A DNA stretch of 64,000 nt. Source: Actinomadura luzonensis (GTDB lineage: Bacteria; Actinomycetota; Actinomycetes; Streptosporangiales; Streptosporangiaceae). This document shows positions 39,451-47,525 of the stretch, in pieces. Within the stretch, counting starts at the first letter, position 1, and the number at the start of each line of letters is the position of its first letter. The position numbers were made by a program, and so were the translations under genes. The DNA lies in assembly GCF_022664455.2 (NCBI RefSeq), contig NZ_JAKRKC020000002.1:2914001-2978000 (forward strand), given 5' to 3'. The notes beneath the pieces are model-generated. The model was given only the letters and a program-made list of their open reading frames with translations, was not told the origin of the DNA and did no database searches.

Positions 39451-40058
39451 TCGGGCGTCTGTACGCCGAGGCGCTGTCCGGCGCCGAGGTCCACGTCGAG
39501 CACGAGGACGGCCGCCTCCGCCCCCTCGACGCCACCCGCTGGCTGGAGCTGACGGACGGGGACGAGGCCATGCTCTCCCGCTGCCACGGCCCCACCCTCG
39601 ACGTCGGCTCGGGCCCCGGCCGCCTCACCGTCGAGCTGACCCGGCGCGGGGTGGCCGCGCTCGGCATCGACCTCACCCCGCACGCGGTGCGCCTCACTCG
39701 CCGCGCGGGCGGCCTGGCCCTGTGCCGCGACGTCTTCGGCCCCGTGCCGGGCGCCGGCCACTGGGCGACCGTCCTGCTGGCCGACGGCAACATCGGCATC
39801 GGCGGCGACCCCCTCGCCCTGCTCCGCCGCGTACGCGAGCTGGTGCGCCCCGGCGGCGAGGTGATCGCCGAGGCGGACCCGCCGGGCGCGCCGAGCGGCG
39901 GCGAGGTGGTCCGGCTGCGGCAGGGCCCGGTCGCCGGCGGCTGGTTCCGCTGGGCCCGGGTCTCGGTCCGCGACCTGCCGGCGCTGGCCCGCGCGGCCGG
40001 TTTCACCGTCGTCCAGCGTCACCACCAGGCCGGACGCTGGTTCGCCTTCCTCCGCTAG
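39447..40058 (+). CDS. Class I SAM-dependent methyltransferase
   Basis: This 203-residue methyltransferase has motif I TLDVGSGPGRLTVEL near residues 50-63, motif II ALGIDLTPHAVRL, the motif IV region WATVLLADGNIGIGGDP and motif VI RPGGEVIAEADPP. The GTG start overlaps the stop of the DUF2064 gene (GTGA), so the two products are made together. The genes next door do not define the acceptor; the pair may modify one small molecule or lipid-linked sugar. Confidence 0.85.
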   Translation: MIGRLYAEALSGAEVHVEHEDGRLRPLDATRWLELTDGDEAMLSRCHGPTLDVGSGPGRLTVELTRRGVAALGIDLTPHAVRLTRRAGGLALCRDVFGPVPGAGHWATVLLADGNIGIGGDPLALLRRVRELVRPGGEVIAEADPPGAPSGGEVVRLRQGPVAGGWFRWARVSVRDLPALARAAGFTVVQRHHQAGRWFAFLR

Positions 40059-40192
40059 CGGCCGCGCCGGGCCGCCGGCACGCGGGGGCCGCGTGGCGGG
40101 CCCACGGGGTTTGCGCAGAGTTTGAACTCGCGAATCCCTGCCATTCACGTCGGTGCGGTCGACTAGCGTGGCACCTAGAGGGAGGCCCCACG

Positions 40193-41215
40193 ATGTCCCA
40201 CAAGACTCTCCTCCGCACGGGCCCGCTCATGCCGGGCGGCACCAGCCCGTACGGGCCGATCGGCCGGCCGGACGCCGAGGGCCTGGCGCTGCCCGCCGGG
40301 TTCACCGCCCGGGTGGTGGCCCGCAGCGGCCACAAGGTCGCCGGGCTGACCTGGCACGCCGCGCCCGACGGCGGCGCCTGCTTCGCCGACGGCGACGGCT
40401 GGATCTACGTGTCCAACTCCGAGCTGCCGCTGCTCGGCGGCGCGTCGGCGCTGCGGTTCCGGCCCGACGGGCTGGTCGCCGACGCCTACCGCATCCTGTC
40501 GGGCACCGATCTCAACTGCGCGGGCGGCGCCACGCCGTGGCACACCTGGCTGTCGTGCGAGCTGGGCCACCGCGGCCGGGTGTTCGAGTGCGACCCGTAC
40601 GGCGCGCGGGCCGCGCGGCCCCGCCTGGCCATGGGCCGCTTCCGGCACGAGGCGGCCGCGTGCGACCCGGAGCGCCGCGTGGTCTACATGACCGAGGACG
40701 AGCCGGACGGCTGCCTCTACCGCTTCAGCCCCTCCGACTGGGGCGACCTGACCGAGGGCACGCTGGAGGTGCTGTGCGGGTCCGGCCGCTGGCGGGTGGT
40801 GCCGTCGCCGGCGGGGCTGCTGCAGGAGACCCGCCACCAGGTGGCCGACGCGCGCCGCTTCGCCGGCGGCGACGCCTGCCACTACGCGGGCGGGGTCTGC
40901 TACTTCACCACCAAGGGCGACACCGTCCTGTGGGCGTACGACGGGGCGACCGCGACGCTCGACCGGCTGTGCGCGGGCGTGCGCACGATCACCGCCGCCC
41001 CCTCCGGCGACCTGTACGTCTCCCGGCTGACCACCCAGATCGACGTGATCGCGCCCGACCGGGCGGTCACGCCGTTCCTGCGGCTGGAGGGGCATCCGGG
41101 CACGGAGCTGACCGGGCCGGCGTTCTCGCCGCGCGGCGACCGGCTCTACTTCTCGGCCAGGCGGGGCCGCGCCGAGGGCCGCACGTTCGAGGTGAGCGGC
41201 CCCTTCCGCGGCTGA
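40193..41215 (+). CDS. PhoX/DUF839-like beta-propeller protein
   Basis: This 340-residue protein of the PhoX/DUF839 type has an N-terminal GPLMPGGTSPYGPIGRPDAEGLALP and GWIYVSNSELPLLGGASAL. A central CELGHRGRVFECDPYGARAARP is followed by VVYMTEDEPDGCLYRFSPSDW and VCYFTTKGDTVLWAYD blades. PhoX enzymes are Ca2+/Fe-dependent alkaline phosphatases exported by Tat; no signal peptide is visible here, so this one appears cytoplasmic and its activity is uncertain. The start has GGGAGG at 8 bases and TAGCGT at 40164-40169 as a candidate -10. Confidence 0.75.
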   Translation: MSHKTLLRTGPLMPGGTSPYGPIGRPDAEGLALPAGFTARVVARSGHKVAGLTWHAAPDGGACFADGDGWIYVSNSELPLLGGASALRFRPDGLVADAYRILSGTDLNCAGGATPWHTWLSCELGHRGRVFECDPYGARAARPRLAMGRFRHEAAACDPERRVVYMTEDEPDGCLYRFSPSDWGDLTEGTLEVLCGSGRWRVVPSPAGLLQETRHQVADARRFAGGDACHYAGGVCYFTTKGDTVLWAYDGATATLDRLCAGVRTITAAPSGDLYVSRLTTQIDVIAPDRAVTPFLRLEGHPGTELTGPAFSPRGDRLYFSARRGRAEGRTFEVSGPFRG

Positions 41216-41230
41216 CCCGGCGGGCGGGCG

Positions 41231-41824
41231 TCAGCTCAGGTAGCGCACGAGCGCGTGCTTGAGCTCGGCCACCAGCTCCGCGCTGCGCTCCGGCCCCGCC
41301 GTCGTGATCATCGGCATCACGGCCTTCACCATGGCCAGCGCCATGGTCCCCATGAGCAGCGCGCGCTCCTCGGCGAGCCCGGGGGAGCGGCGGCGCAGCA
41401 TGGCCGCCAGGTGCCGGGCGATGTCCTCGTGCAGCCGCTGCGAGGCCGCCGCGAACCGGTCGCCGGTCGCGGTGCCGTACAGCAGCGACCAGTACGCGGG
41501 AGAGTCGCTCTTGAACCGCACGCTCTCGTCCACGAGCTGCCCGACCAGCGCCTCCAGCGGCACCTCCGGCGTGACCGCGGCCAGGCGCGCGGCCCAGAAC
41601 TCCTGCCGGTCGTCGGTGTAGCGGGACACCAGCCCGTCCAGGATCTCCTGCTTGTTGCGGAAGAACTGGTAGAGCGAGCCCGGTGACATCCCCGCGCGGG
41701 CGGCCACCTGGTTCGTCGTGAGGTCGGGGTAGCCGACCTCGGCGATCACCAGCTCGGCGGCGTCGAGGATCTCCGCCATGCGTCGCAGGCCGCGCGCCTG
41801 CCGCCGGACGGTGCGTTCAGGCAT
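41231..41824 (-). CDS. TetR family transcriptional regulator
   Basis: This 197-residue TetR protein has the N-terminal HTH ILDAAELVIAEVGYPDLTTNQVAARAGMSPGSLYQFFRNKQEIL at about residues 19-62, followed by a helical ligand domain. ATG 41824 is chosen over an upstream longer frame because the HTH then begins at the usual distance. It is divergent from an MMPL transporter, and the 97-bp gap holds an ATGC-GA-GCAT palindrome inside a promoter-like element, so it most likely represses the exporter. Confidence 0.9.
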   Translation of the reverse strand: MPERTVRRQARGLRRMAEILDAAELVIAEVGYPDLTTNQVAARAGMSPGSLYQFFRNKQEILDGLVSRYTDDRQEFWAARLAAVTPEVPLEALVGQLVDESVRFKSDSPAYWSLLYGTATGDRFAAASQRLHEDIARHLAAMLRRRSPGLAEERALLMGTMALAMVKAVMPMITTAGPERSAELVAELKHALVRYLS

Positions 41825-41835
41825 GGGCCACCTCG

Positions 41836-41864
41836 TTGACAAATGCGAGCATCTACTTGTATTT
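41836..41864 (+). promoter_or_regulatory. Putative mmpL promoter with internal palindrome
   Basis: TTGACA (41836-41841) and GTATTT (41859-41864) are 17 bp apart, facing the MMPL gene. ATGCGAGCAT (41843-41852) lies in the spacer and is a perfect ATGC/GCAT inverted repeat, a likely site for the divergent TetR regulator. Confidence 0.5.
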
Positions 41865-41921
41865 CTTCTCGGGAAGCCAAACACGAGTAGTTTACCGAGT
41901 TTTCGTCCCGGGGGAGATCGC

Positions 41922-44087
41922 ATGAGCACCCGAACCGGCCCGCCGCTCCGCAGGCTGGGCTTCTTCCTGGCCCGCCGCCACCGGGCGGTCCTCGCGCTGG
42001 CCCTGCTCGGGTTCGTCGTGGCGGGCGTGCTGGCCGCCGGCGCGGTGCCGCGGCTGTCGCTGGCCAGGTTCGAGGCGCCGGGGTCGGAGTCCGACCGGGC
42101 GCAGGCCGAGCTGGCCCGCCGGTTCGGCACCGGCAGCCCCGACCTGGTCCTCCTGGTCACCGCGCGGCGCGGCACCGTGGACGACCCGGCCGTCGAGGCC
42201 GCCGGCCGCGAGCTGACCGCCCGCGTCGCGGGCGACCCGGGCGTCGCCGAGGCCGCCTCGTACTGGACCCGCGGCCGGCCCGCCACCCTGCGCAGCGGCG
42301 ACGGGCGGCACGCGCTCGTCGTGGTCCGCGTCCCCGGCGACGCCGGCCACGTCCGCGGCGTGGTGCTGCCCCGGCTCGTCCCGCGGGCCACCGCGGGCAC
42401 CGATCTCCTCGAGGTGCGGGCCGGGGGAGGGGAGGAGGTCTTCCGCGAGACCGTGCCGCTGGCCAGGCAGGACTTCGTCCGGGCCGAGCTGGTCATCTTC
42501 CCGCTGGCCTTCGTCCTGCTCTGGCTCTACCAGCGGCGCGTGGCGGCGGCCCTGGTGCCCATCCTCGCCGGGGTGCTCGCCATGGTGATCGGGCTGGCGC
42601 TGCTGTCCGGCGTCCTCGCCGTCGCCGAGATCTCCACCTTCGCCCTGAACCTCACCCTCGCCATGGGGCTCGGCCTCGGCATCGACTACTGCCTGTTCGT
42701 CGTCCAGCGCTTCCGCGAGGAGAGCGCGCGCGGCGCCGGCCGGGCGGCGGCCGTCGCGGGCGCGGTCGAGCACGCCGGGCGGACCGTGCTGTTCAGCGGG
42801 CTCACCGTGGCCGCGTCGCTGTCGGTGCTGTTCGTGCTGCCGTTCGCGTTCCTGCGCTCGTTCGCCTGGGCGGGCATCGCCGTGGTGATCGGCGGCCTGG
42901 TCGCGGCGCTGCTGGTGCTGCCCGCCGTGCTCGCCGCCGCCGGCGGCGCGCTGCTGCCGCGCCGGGCCCGGCCCGAGCGGGAGGGCGGGTTCTGGCACGC
43001 GCTGGCCGTGCGGGTGATGCGCCGCCCGCTGCTGACCGGCGGCCTGGCCGCGGCGCTGCTGCTGGTGCTGGCCTCGCCGTTCCTGGGGCTGCGCTTCGGC
43101 GTGGCCGACGACCGGATCCTGCCGCCCGAGGCGTCCTCCCGGCAGACGCAGGAGGTGATCAGGCGGTCGTTCCCCGCTGAGGAGAGCGACGCGGTGCAAC
43201 TCGTCTCGCGCGGGCCCGTCCCCGCGGCCGCCGTCGCGCCGTACGCCGCGAGCCTGTCCAGGGTGCCCGGCGTCGCCCAGGTGGACTCGGCCGCCGGCTC
43301 CTTCGCCGGCGGGCGGCGGACCGGCGACGGCGATCCGGCGCGCTTCCGCGGGGAGGGCACCTGGCTGTCCGTGGTGCCCTCCGCCGCGGCCCTGGCCGAC
43401 GACCCGGTGCGGCTGGTCGCGGCCGTGCGCGCGGTGCCGCCGCCGTTCCCCGTCCTGGCCGGCGGCTACCCGGCCGAGCTGGCGGACTACCGCGCCTCGA
43501 TCGTGGACCGGCTGCCGCTGGTGCTGGCGCTCATGCTGGCGGTCACGTTCGCCGTGTTGTTCCTCATGACGCGCAGCCTCGTCCTCCCGGTCAAGGCGAC
43601 CCTGCTGAACGTGCTCAGCCTCGGCGTCATGTCCGGCGCGCTCGTGTGGATCTTCCAGGACGGCAACCTGTCCGGTCTGCTGGGCTTCACCCCGACCGGC
43701 ACGCTCGACCCGAGCATCCCGATCCTCATGCTCTGCGTCGCCTACGGCCTGTCCATGGACTACGAGGTGTTCCTCCTGTCGCGCATCAAGGAGGAGTACG
43801 ACCGCACCGGCGACACCGCGCGGGCGGTGGCCGCCGGCCTGCGGCGGGGCGCGCCGCTGATCACCGCGGCCGGCGGCATCCTCGCGCTGAGCTTCGCCGC
43901 CTACGCCACCGCCGAGGTGACGTTCGTGCAGATGCTGGGGGTCGGCATCGCCGTGGCGGTGCTGGTGGACGCCACCGTGATCAGGGCGGTGCTGGTGCCG
44001 AGCCTCATGCGCCTGGCCGGCCCGCTCAACTGGTGGCCCTCGTCCCCGAGGCCCGTCACAGGTCCAGGCTCCACCACTGCTCGATGA
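41922..44087 (+). CDS. MMPL family RND transporter
   Basis: This 721-residue inner-membrane transporter has the two-fold MMPL layout: one helix, a periplasmic loop and five helices, twice. Conserved Asp-Tyr motifs in the proton-relay helices are LGLGIDYCLFVVQRFREE and YGLSMDYEVFLLSRIKEEYD. Such proteins export lipids, siderophores or drugs. The start at ATG 41922 follows CGGGGGAGATCGC. The last 32 bp overlap the convergent MarR-GNAT gene. Regulation by the divergent TetR protein is inferred. Compared with mycobacterial MmpL3 (over 900 residues), this is a short form lacking the C-terminal tail. Confidence 0.92.
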   Translation: MSTRTGPPLRRLGFFLARRHRAVLALALLGFVVAGVLAAGAVPRLSLARFEAPGSESDRAQAELARRFGTGSPDLVLLVTARRGTVDDPAVEAAGRELTARVAGDPGVAEAASYWTRGRPATLRSGDGRHALVVVRVPGDAGHVRGVVLPRLVPRATAGTDLLEVRAGGGEEVFRETVPLARQDFVRAELVIFPLAFVLLWLYQRRVAAALVPILAGVLAMVIGLALLSGVLAVAEISTFALNLTLAMGLGLGIDYCLFVVQRFREESARGAGRAAAVAGAVEHAGRTVLFSGLTVAASLSVLFVLPFAFLRSFAWAGIAVVIGGLVAALLVLPAVLAAAGGALLPRRARPEREGGFWHALAVRVMRRPLLTGGLAAALLLVLASPFLGLRFGVADDRILPPEASSRQTQEVIRRSFPAEESDAVQLVSRGPVPAAAVAPYAASLSRVPGVAQVDSAAGSFAGGRRTGDGDPARFRGEGTWLSVVPSAAALADDPVRLVAAVRAVPPPFPVLAGGYPAELADYRASIVDRLPLVLALMLAVTFAVLFLMTRSLVLPVKATLLNVLSLGVMSGALVWIFQDGNLSGLLGFTPTGTLDPSIPILMLCVAYGLSMDYEVFLLSRIKEEYDRTGDTARAVAAGLRRGAPLITAAGGILALSFAAYATAEVTFVQMLGVGIAVAVLVDATVIRAVLVPSLMRLAGPLNWWPSSPRPVTGPGSTTAR

Positions 44088-44976
44088 CCTCGGTGCCGTT
44101 CTCCATGCCCTTCTCCTCGCCCGCCAGCCGGAAGCCGGCCGTCTGGTAGATGCGCCGCGCGCTCGTCAGGCAGTCGCGCGTCCACAGCGTGATGCGCTTG
44201 CGGCCGTCGGCCCTGGCGTGCCGCAGGCACTCCTCCACGAGCCGCCGCCCGATGCCCATGCCCCGGGCGGACGGCTCGACCAGCAACATCCGCAGCTTGG
44301 CCTGGCCGTCGTCCTCGCGCACGTAGAAGACGCAGCCGGCGCGCTCGCCGCCGACCTCGGCGATCCAGCCGGCGTCCTTGGTGAGGTCGAGGCCCGCGAC
44401 GATGCCGGCCACCGTCTGCTCGAAGGCGGTGCCCCAGCCGTACTCGGCGCTGTAGAGCTCGCCGTGCCGCTGCACGACCCAGCCGAGGTCGCCGGTGCGC
44501 GGCGGCCTGATCACGTACGCCTCCCGCCCGGGCTCGCGCGGCGACAGCAGCGACCTGATCGCCGCCATGCTGCCGACCAGCCGGCCCTGCTCGGCCTCCG
44601 GCAGGCCGGACAGCAGCCGCTCGATCTCGGCCTCCGAGCGCCGGTCGAGGTCGGCGAACGTGGCCGTGCCCTTGTCCGTGAGCCGGACCACCTGCTTGCG
44701 GGCGTCGGCGGCCGAGCGCTCGCGCCGGATCAGGCCGTCGGCGTCGAACCGGGTGAGGATCCTGCTGAGGTAGCCGGCGTCGAGGTCGAGCAGCGCGCGC
44801 AGCCGCCCGGTCTCCATCGGCTCGGCGTGCGCGAGCTCGAACAGCACCCTGACCTCGGTCAGCGAGTACGGCGATTCGAGCATGCCGGCCTGCAGGACGC
44901 CGATCACCTTGGTGTAGAAGCGGTTGAAGGCCCTGACCTCAGAAACCCTTGCTTCCGTCAACGAACTCATTGCCAT
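44056..44976 (-). CDS. MarR-GNAT fusion: regulator with acetyltransferase domain
   Basis: This 306-residue protein joins a MarR winged helix (about 1-145: YSLTEVRVLFELAH, LRALLDLDAGYLSRILTRFDADGLI, ERSAADARKQVVRLTDKG) to a GNAT acetyltransferase (about 160-306) with the acetyl-CoA loop VEPSARGMGIGRRLVEECLRHA and the following TRDCLTSARRIYQTAGFRL. Bifunctional MarR-GNAT proteins are known in bacteria, and some act as acetyltransferases on small molecules. It is divergent from the lactonase gene, with only 16 bp between start codons, so each promoter lies inside the other gene or both are leaderless. Its 3' end overlaps the mmpL gene. Confidence 0.87.
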   Translation of the reverse strand: MAMSSLTEARVSEVRAFNRFYTKVIGVLQAGMLESPYSLTEVRVLFELAHAEPMETGRLRALLDLDAGYLSRILTRFDADGLIRRERSAADARKQVVRLTDKGTATFADLDRRSEAEIERLLSGLPEAEQGRLVGSMAAIRSLLSPREPGREAYVIRPPRTGDLGWVVQRHGELYSAEYGWGTAFEQTVAGIVAGLDLTKDAGWIAEVGGERAGCVFYVREDDGQAKLRMLLVEPSARGMGIGRRLVEECLRHARADGRKRITLWTRDCLTSARRIYQTAGFRLAGEEKGMENGTEVIEQWWSLDL

Positions 44977-44992
44977 AGTCAACCATGAGAGG

Positions 44993-45913
44993 ATGCCTCC
45001 TGTGAAGCACCTGCGCATAGGCGGATACGGCCCGGGCATCGTCACCGTCGGCGGTGAGCTGACCCGGGTGGCGGCGCCGTCGTTCCTCGCCGCCCATCCC
45101 ACGCTGCCGGTGCTGTACGCCGCGGGCGAGCTCGAACGCGGCTGGCTGACCGCCTTCTCCGTGCGCGACGACGGCCTCGCGCCCCTCGACGAACGCCCGA
45201 GCGAGGGCTCGCAGCCCTGCCACGTGGCGATCGACCCGTCCGGCGCCCTGCTGGCCGCCGCCAACTACGGCGACGGTACGGCCGTGCTCCACCGCCTCGA
45301 CGACCGGGGCGCGTTCGCGGGCGAGCCGATCGTGCTGCGCCACGAGGGCTCGGGGCCTGACAAGGAGCGCCAGGAGGGGCCGCACGCCCACCAGGCCGTC
45401 TTCCACGACGGCCTGCTGCACGTCTCCGACCTCGGCACCGACGAGATCCGCCGCTACCGGCCCGACGGCACGCCGCTGGAGCCGTACCGGCTGAGCCCCG
45501 GCACCGGCCCGCGCCACTTCGCCTTCGCCGGCGGCCGGCTCTACGTCGCCGGCGAGCTCGACGGCACCGTCACCATGATCGAGCCTGGCGGCCGGCGCAC
45601 CGTCGCGCCCGCCTCCCTCCAGGAGGGAGTGGCCAACGCGCCCTCCCACCTGCAGCTCGACGGCGACCTCGTCTACGTCGCCAACCGCGGGCCCAACACG
45701 ATCGCGGTGCTGCGCGCCGCCGACCTGTCGCCGCTGGCCGAGGTGCCGAGCGGCGGCGACTGGCCGCGCCACTTCGCCATCGACGGCGACCGGCTCTACG
45801 TCGCCAACCAGCACTCCGGCGAGGTGACCGTCTTCGCGCTCGACGGCGGGGTGCCCGCGCCGGCGGGGGAGTCGTACGCGGTGGAGAGCCCGTCCTGCGT
45901 GCTGGTCAGCTGA
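44993..45913 (+). CDS. Lactonase family beta-propeller protein (6-phosphogluconolactonase-like)
   Basis: This 306-residue seven-bladed propeller of the YbhE/Pgl lactonase family contains SQPCHVAIDPSGALLAAANYGDGTAVLH, EGPHAHQAVFHDG with the conserved His-Ala-His, GTGPRHFAF, and LVYVANRGPNTIAVL. The enzyme would open a sugar lactone in the cytosol. ATG 44993 and GTG 45002 are both possible. The last 8 bp overlap the convergent glycerol kinase gene. It shares a very short divergent region with the MarR-GNAT gene. Confidence 0.87.
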   Translation: MPPVKHLRIGGYGPGIVTVGGELTRVAAPSFLAAHPTLPVLYAAGELERGWLTAFSVRDDGLAPLDERPSEGSQPCHVAIDPSGALLAAANYGDGTAVLHRLDDRGAFAGEPIVLRHEGSGPDKERQEGPHAHQAVFHDGLLHVSDLGTDEIRRYRPDGTPLEPYRLSPGTGPRHFAFAGGRLYVAGELDGTVTMIEPGGRRTVAPASLQEGVANAPSHLQLDGDLVYVANRGPNTIAVLRAADLSPLAEVPSGGDWPRHFAIDGDRLYVANQHSGEVTVFALDGGVPAPAGESYAVESPSCVLVS

Positions 45914-47393
45914 GCCGGGCGGCGGCGGCCAGGCGCACGGCCGCCCGCCAGCGCTCGTAGCCGGCGTCGTCCCTCGCGCCGGGCTCGAAACGGCGGTCGA
46001 GCTGCCAGGTCTTGCGCAGCTCGGCCCGCGAGCCCCACACGCCCGAGCCGAGGCCGGCGAGGAACGCCGCCCCGAGCGCCGTCGTCTCCTGGATAACCGG
46101 CCGCTCCACAGGCGCGCCGAGCTGGTCGGCCTGCAGCTGCATGAGCAGGTCGTTGGCGGCGGCCCCGCCGTCGGCCTTGAGCAGCGGCATCGGCCCCGCC
46201 GTCACGTCCGCCATGTCCCGGGCCATCAGCTCCGCCACGTCCCGCACCTCGAACGCGATCGCCTCCAGCGTCGCGCGCACCAGGTGCGCCCGGGTGGTGC
46301 CGCGGGTGAGCCCGGCGATCAGCCCGCGCGCCTCCGGCTCCCAGTACGGCGCCCCCAGCCCGGTCAGCGCGGGCACGAACACCACGCCCCCGCTGTCCGG
46401 CACCGTGCGCGCCAGCGCCTCCGACTCCGGCGCGGTGCCGATGACGCCGAGCCCGTCGCGCAGCCACTGCACCGCCGCGCCGGTCACGAAGATCGACCCC
46501 TCCAGCGCGAACGTGCGCTCCCCGGACGGCTCCTGCCAGGCCACCGTGGTCAGCAGCCCCTCCCGTGAGCGCACGATCTCGCCGCCGGTGGTGGCGAGCA
46601 CGAACGAGCCGGTCCCGTAGGTGCACTTGACGTCGCCCGCCGCGAAGCAGGTCTGCCCGAACAGCGCCGCCTGCTGGTCGCCCGCGACGCCGCTGATCGG
46701 CAGCTCCAGCCCGAGGAAGGCCGCCGGGTCGGTGCGCCCGAGCGGGCCGTGGCTGGGCACGATCTCCGGCAGCGCCCGCTCCGGCACGCCGAACAGCTCG
46801 CACAGCTCCGGCTCCCACGTCCCGGAGCGGAGGCCGTACAGGAGGGTGCGGGAGGCGTTGGACGCGTCGGTCACGTGCCGCGCGCCCGCCGTCAGCCTGG
46901 CGATGAGGTAGGCATCCACTGTCCCCACGGCCACACTTCCGGACCGCACGCCCGCCCACACGTCGGGCTCGTGCTCGGCCAGCCAGGTCAGCTTGGTCGC
47001 GGTGAAGTAGGGGTCGAGCCGGAGCCCGGTCAGCTCCGACACGCGCTCCTCGTGCCCGGCGGCGCGCAGCCGCTCGCACACCCCGGACGTGCGCCGGTCC
47101 TGCCAGACGATCGCCCGGCGGGGCGCGGCCAGTGTGCGCCGGTCCCACAGGACGGCGGTCTCGCGCTGGTCGGTGATGCCGAGGCAGGAGGGCGGATCGG
47201 CGGCCGCGCGCAGGGCCGTGGCGCACGCGGCGAGCGTCGCCTGCCAGATGTCCTCGGGGTTGTGCTCCACCCAGCCGGGCCGCGGGAAGTGCTGGGCGAA
47301 CTCCTCGTACCCCTTGGCCGCGATCTGCCCGTTTTCGGTCACTACCAGCGCCGTTACACCAGTTGTCCCGGCATCGATGGCCAGCACGCTCAC
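45906..47393 (-). CDS. glpK: Glycerol kinase
   Basis: This 495-residue FGGY kinase has the N-terminal ATPase loop AIDAGTTGVTALVV, an ITDQRETAVLWDRRT and IVWQDRRT region that binds glycerol, and C-terminal VKCTYGTGSFVLATTG with the ADGGAAANDLLMQLQAD signature. It makes glycerol-3-phosphate from glycerol and ATP in the cytosol. The GTG start at 47393 is followed upstream by a DasR-like operator centred 50 bp away. No glycerol facilitator or glycerol-3-phosphate dehydrogenase is adjacent. Confidence 0.93.
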   Translation of the reverse strand: MSVLAIDAGTTGVTALVVTENGQIAAKGYEEFAQHFPRPGWVEHNPEDIWQATLAACATALRAAADPPSCLGITDQRETAVLWDRRTLAAPRRAIVWQDRRTSGVCERLRAAGHEERVSELTGLRLDPYFTATKLTWLAEHEPDVWAGVRSGSVAVGTVDAYLIARLTAGARHVTDASNASRTLLYGLRSGTWEPELCELFGVPERALPEIVPSHGPLGRTDPAAFLGLELPISGVAGDQQAALFGQTCFAAGDVKCTYGTGSFVLATTGGEIVRSREGLLTTVAWQEPSGERTFALEGSIFVTGAAVQWLRDGLGVIGTAPESEALARTVPDSGGVVFVPALTGLGAPYWEPEARGLIAGLTRGTTRAHLVRATLEAIAFEVRDVAELMARDMADVTAGPMPLLKADGGAAANDLLMQLQADQLGAPVERPVIQETTALGAAFLAGLGSGVWGSRAELRKTWQLDRRFEPGARDDAGYERWRAAVRLAAAARLS

Positions 47394-47435
47394 GAAATCT
47401 CACTCCCGCCGCGGGTTTAGTTTGCGGACCTGGCG

Positions 47436-47451
47436 TTTGGTCTAGACCACT
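47436..47451. promoter_or_regulatory. DasR-like operator TTTGGTCTAGACCACT
   Basis: The perfect 12-bp palindrome TGGTCTAGACCA is flanked so that 15 of 16 bases fit the dre consensus I remember for the GntR-family regulator DasR (AYTGGTCTAGACCAST). It lies in the 132-bp gap between divergent glpK and the phosphofructokinase gene, 50 and 82 bp from their starts. DasR senses glucosamine-6-phosphate or N-acetylglucosamine-6-phosphate and usually represses sugar uptake and amino-sugar metabolism. No dasR gene is present in the window. Confidence 0.7.
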
Positions 47452-47525
47452 GCCCGCGGTGGCGGGCACAATGCGAGTCTGAATACTGAGGTCAGGTTCG
47501 TGAACCCCAACGGGAGGAACCCGCC

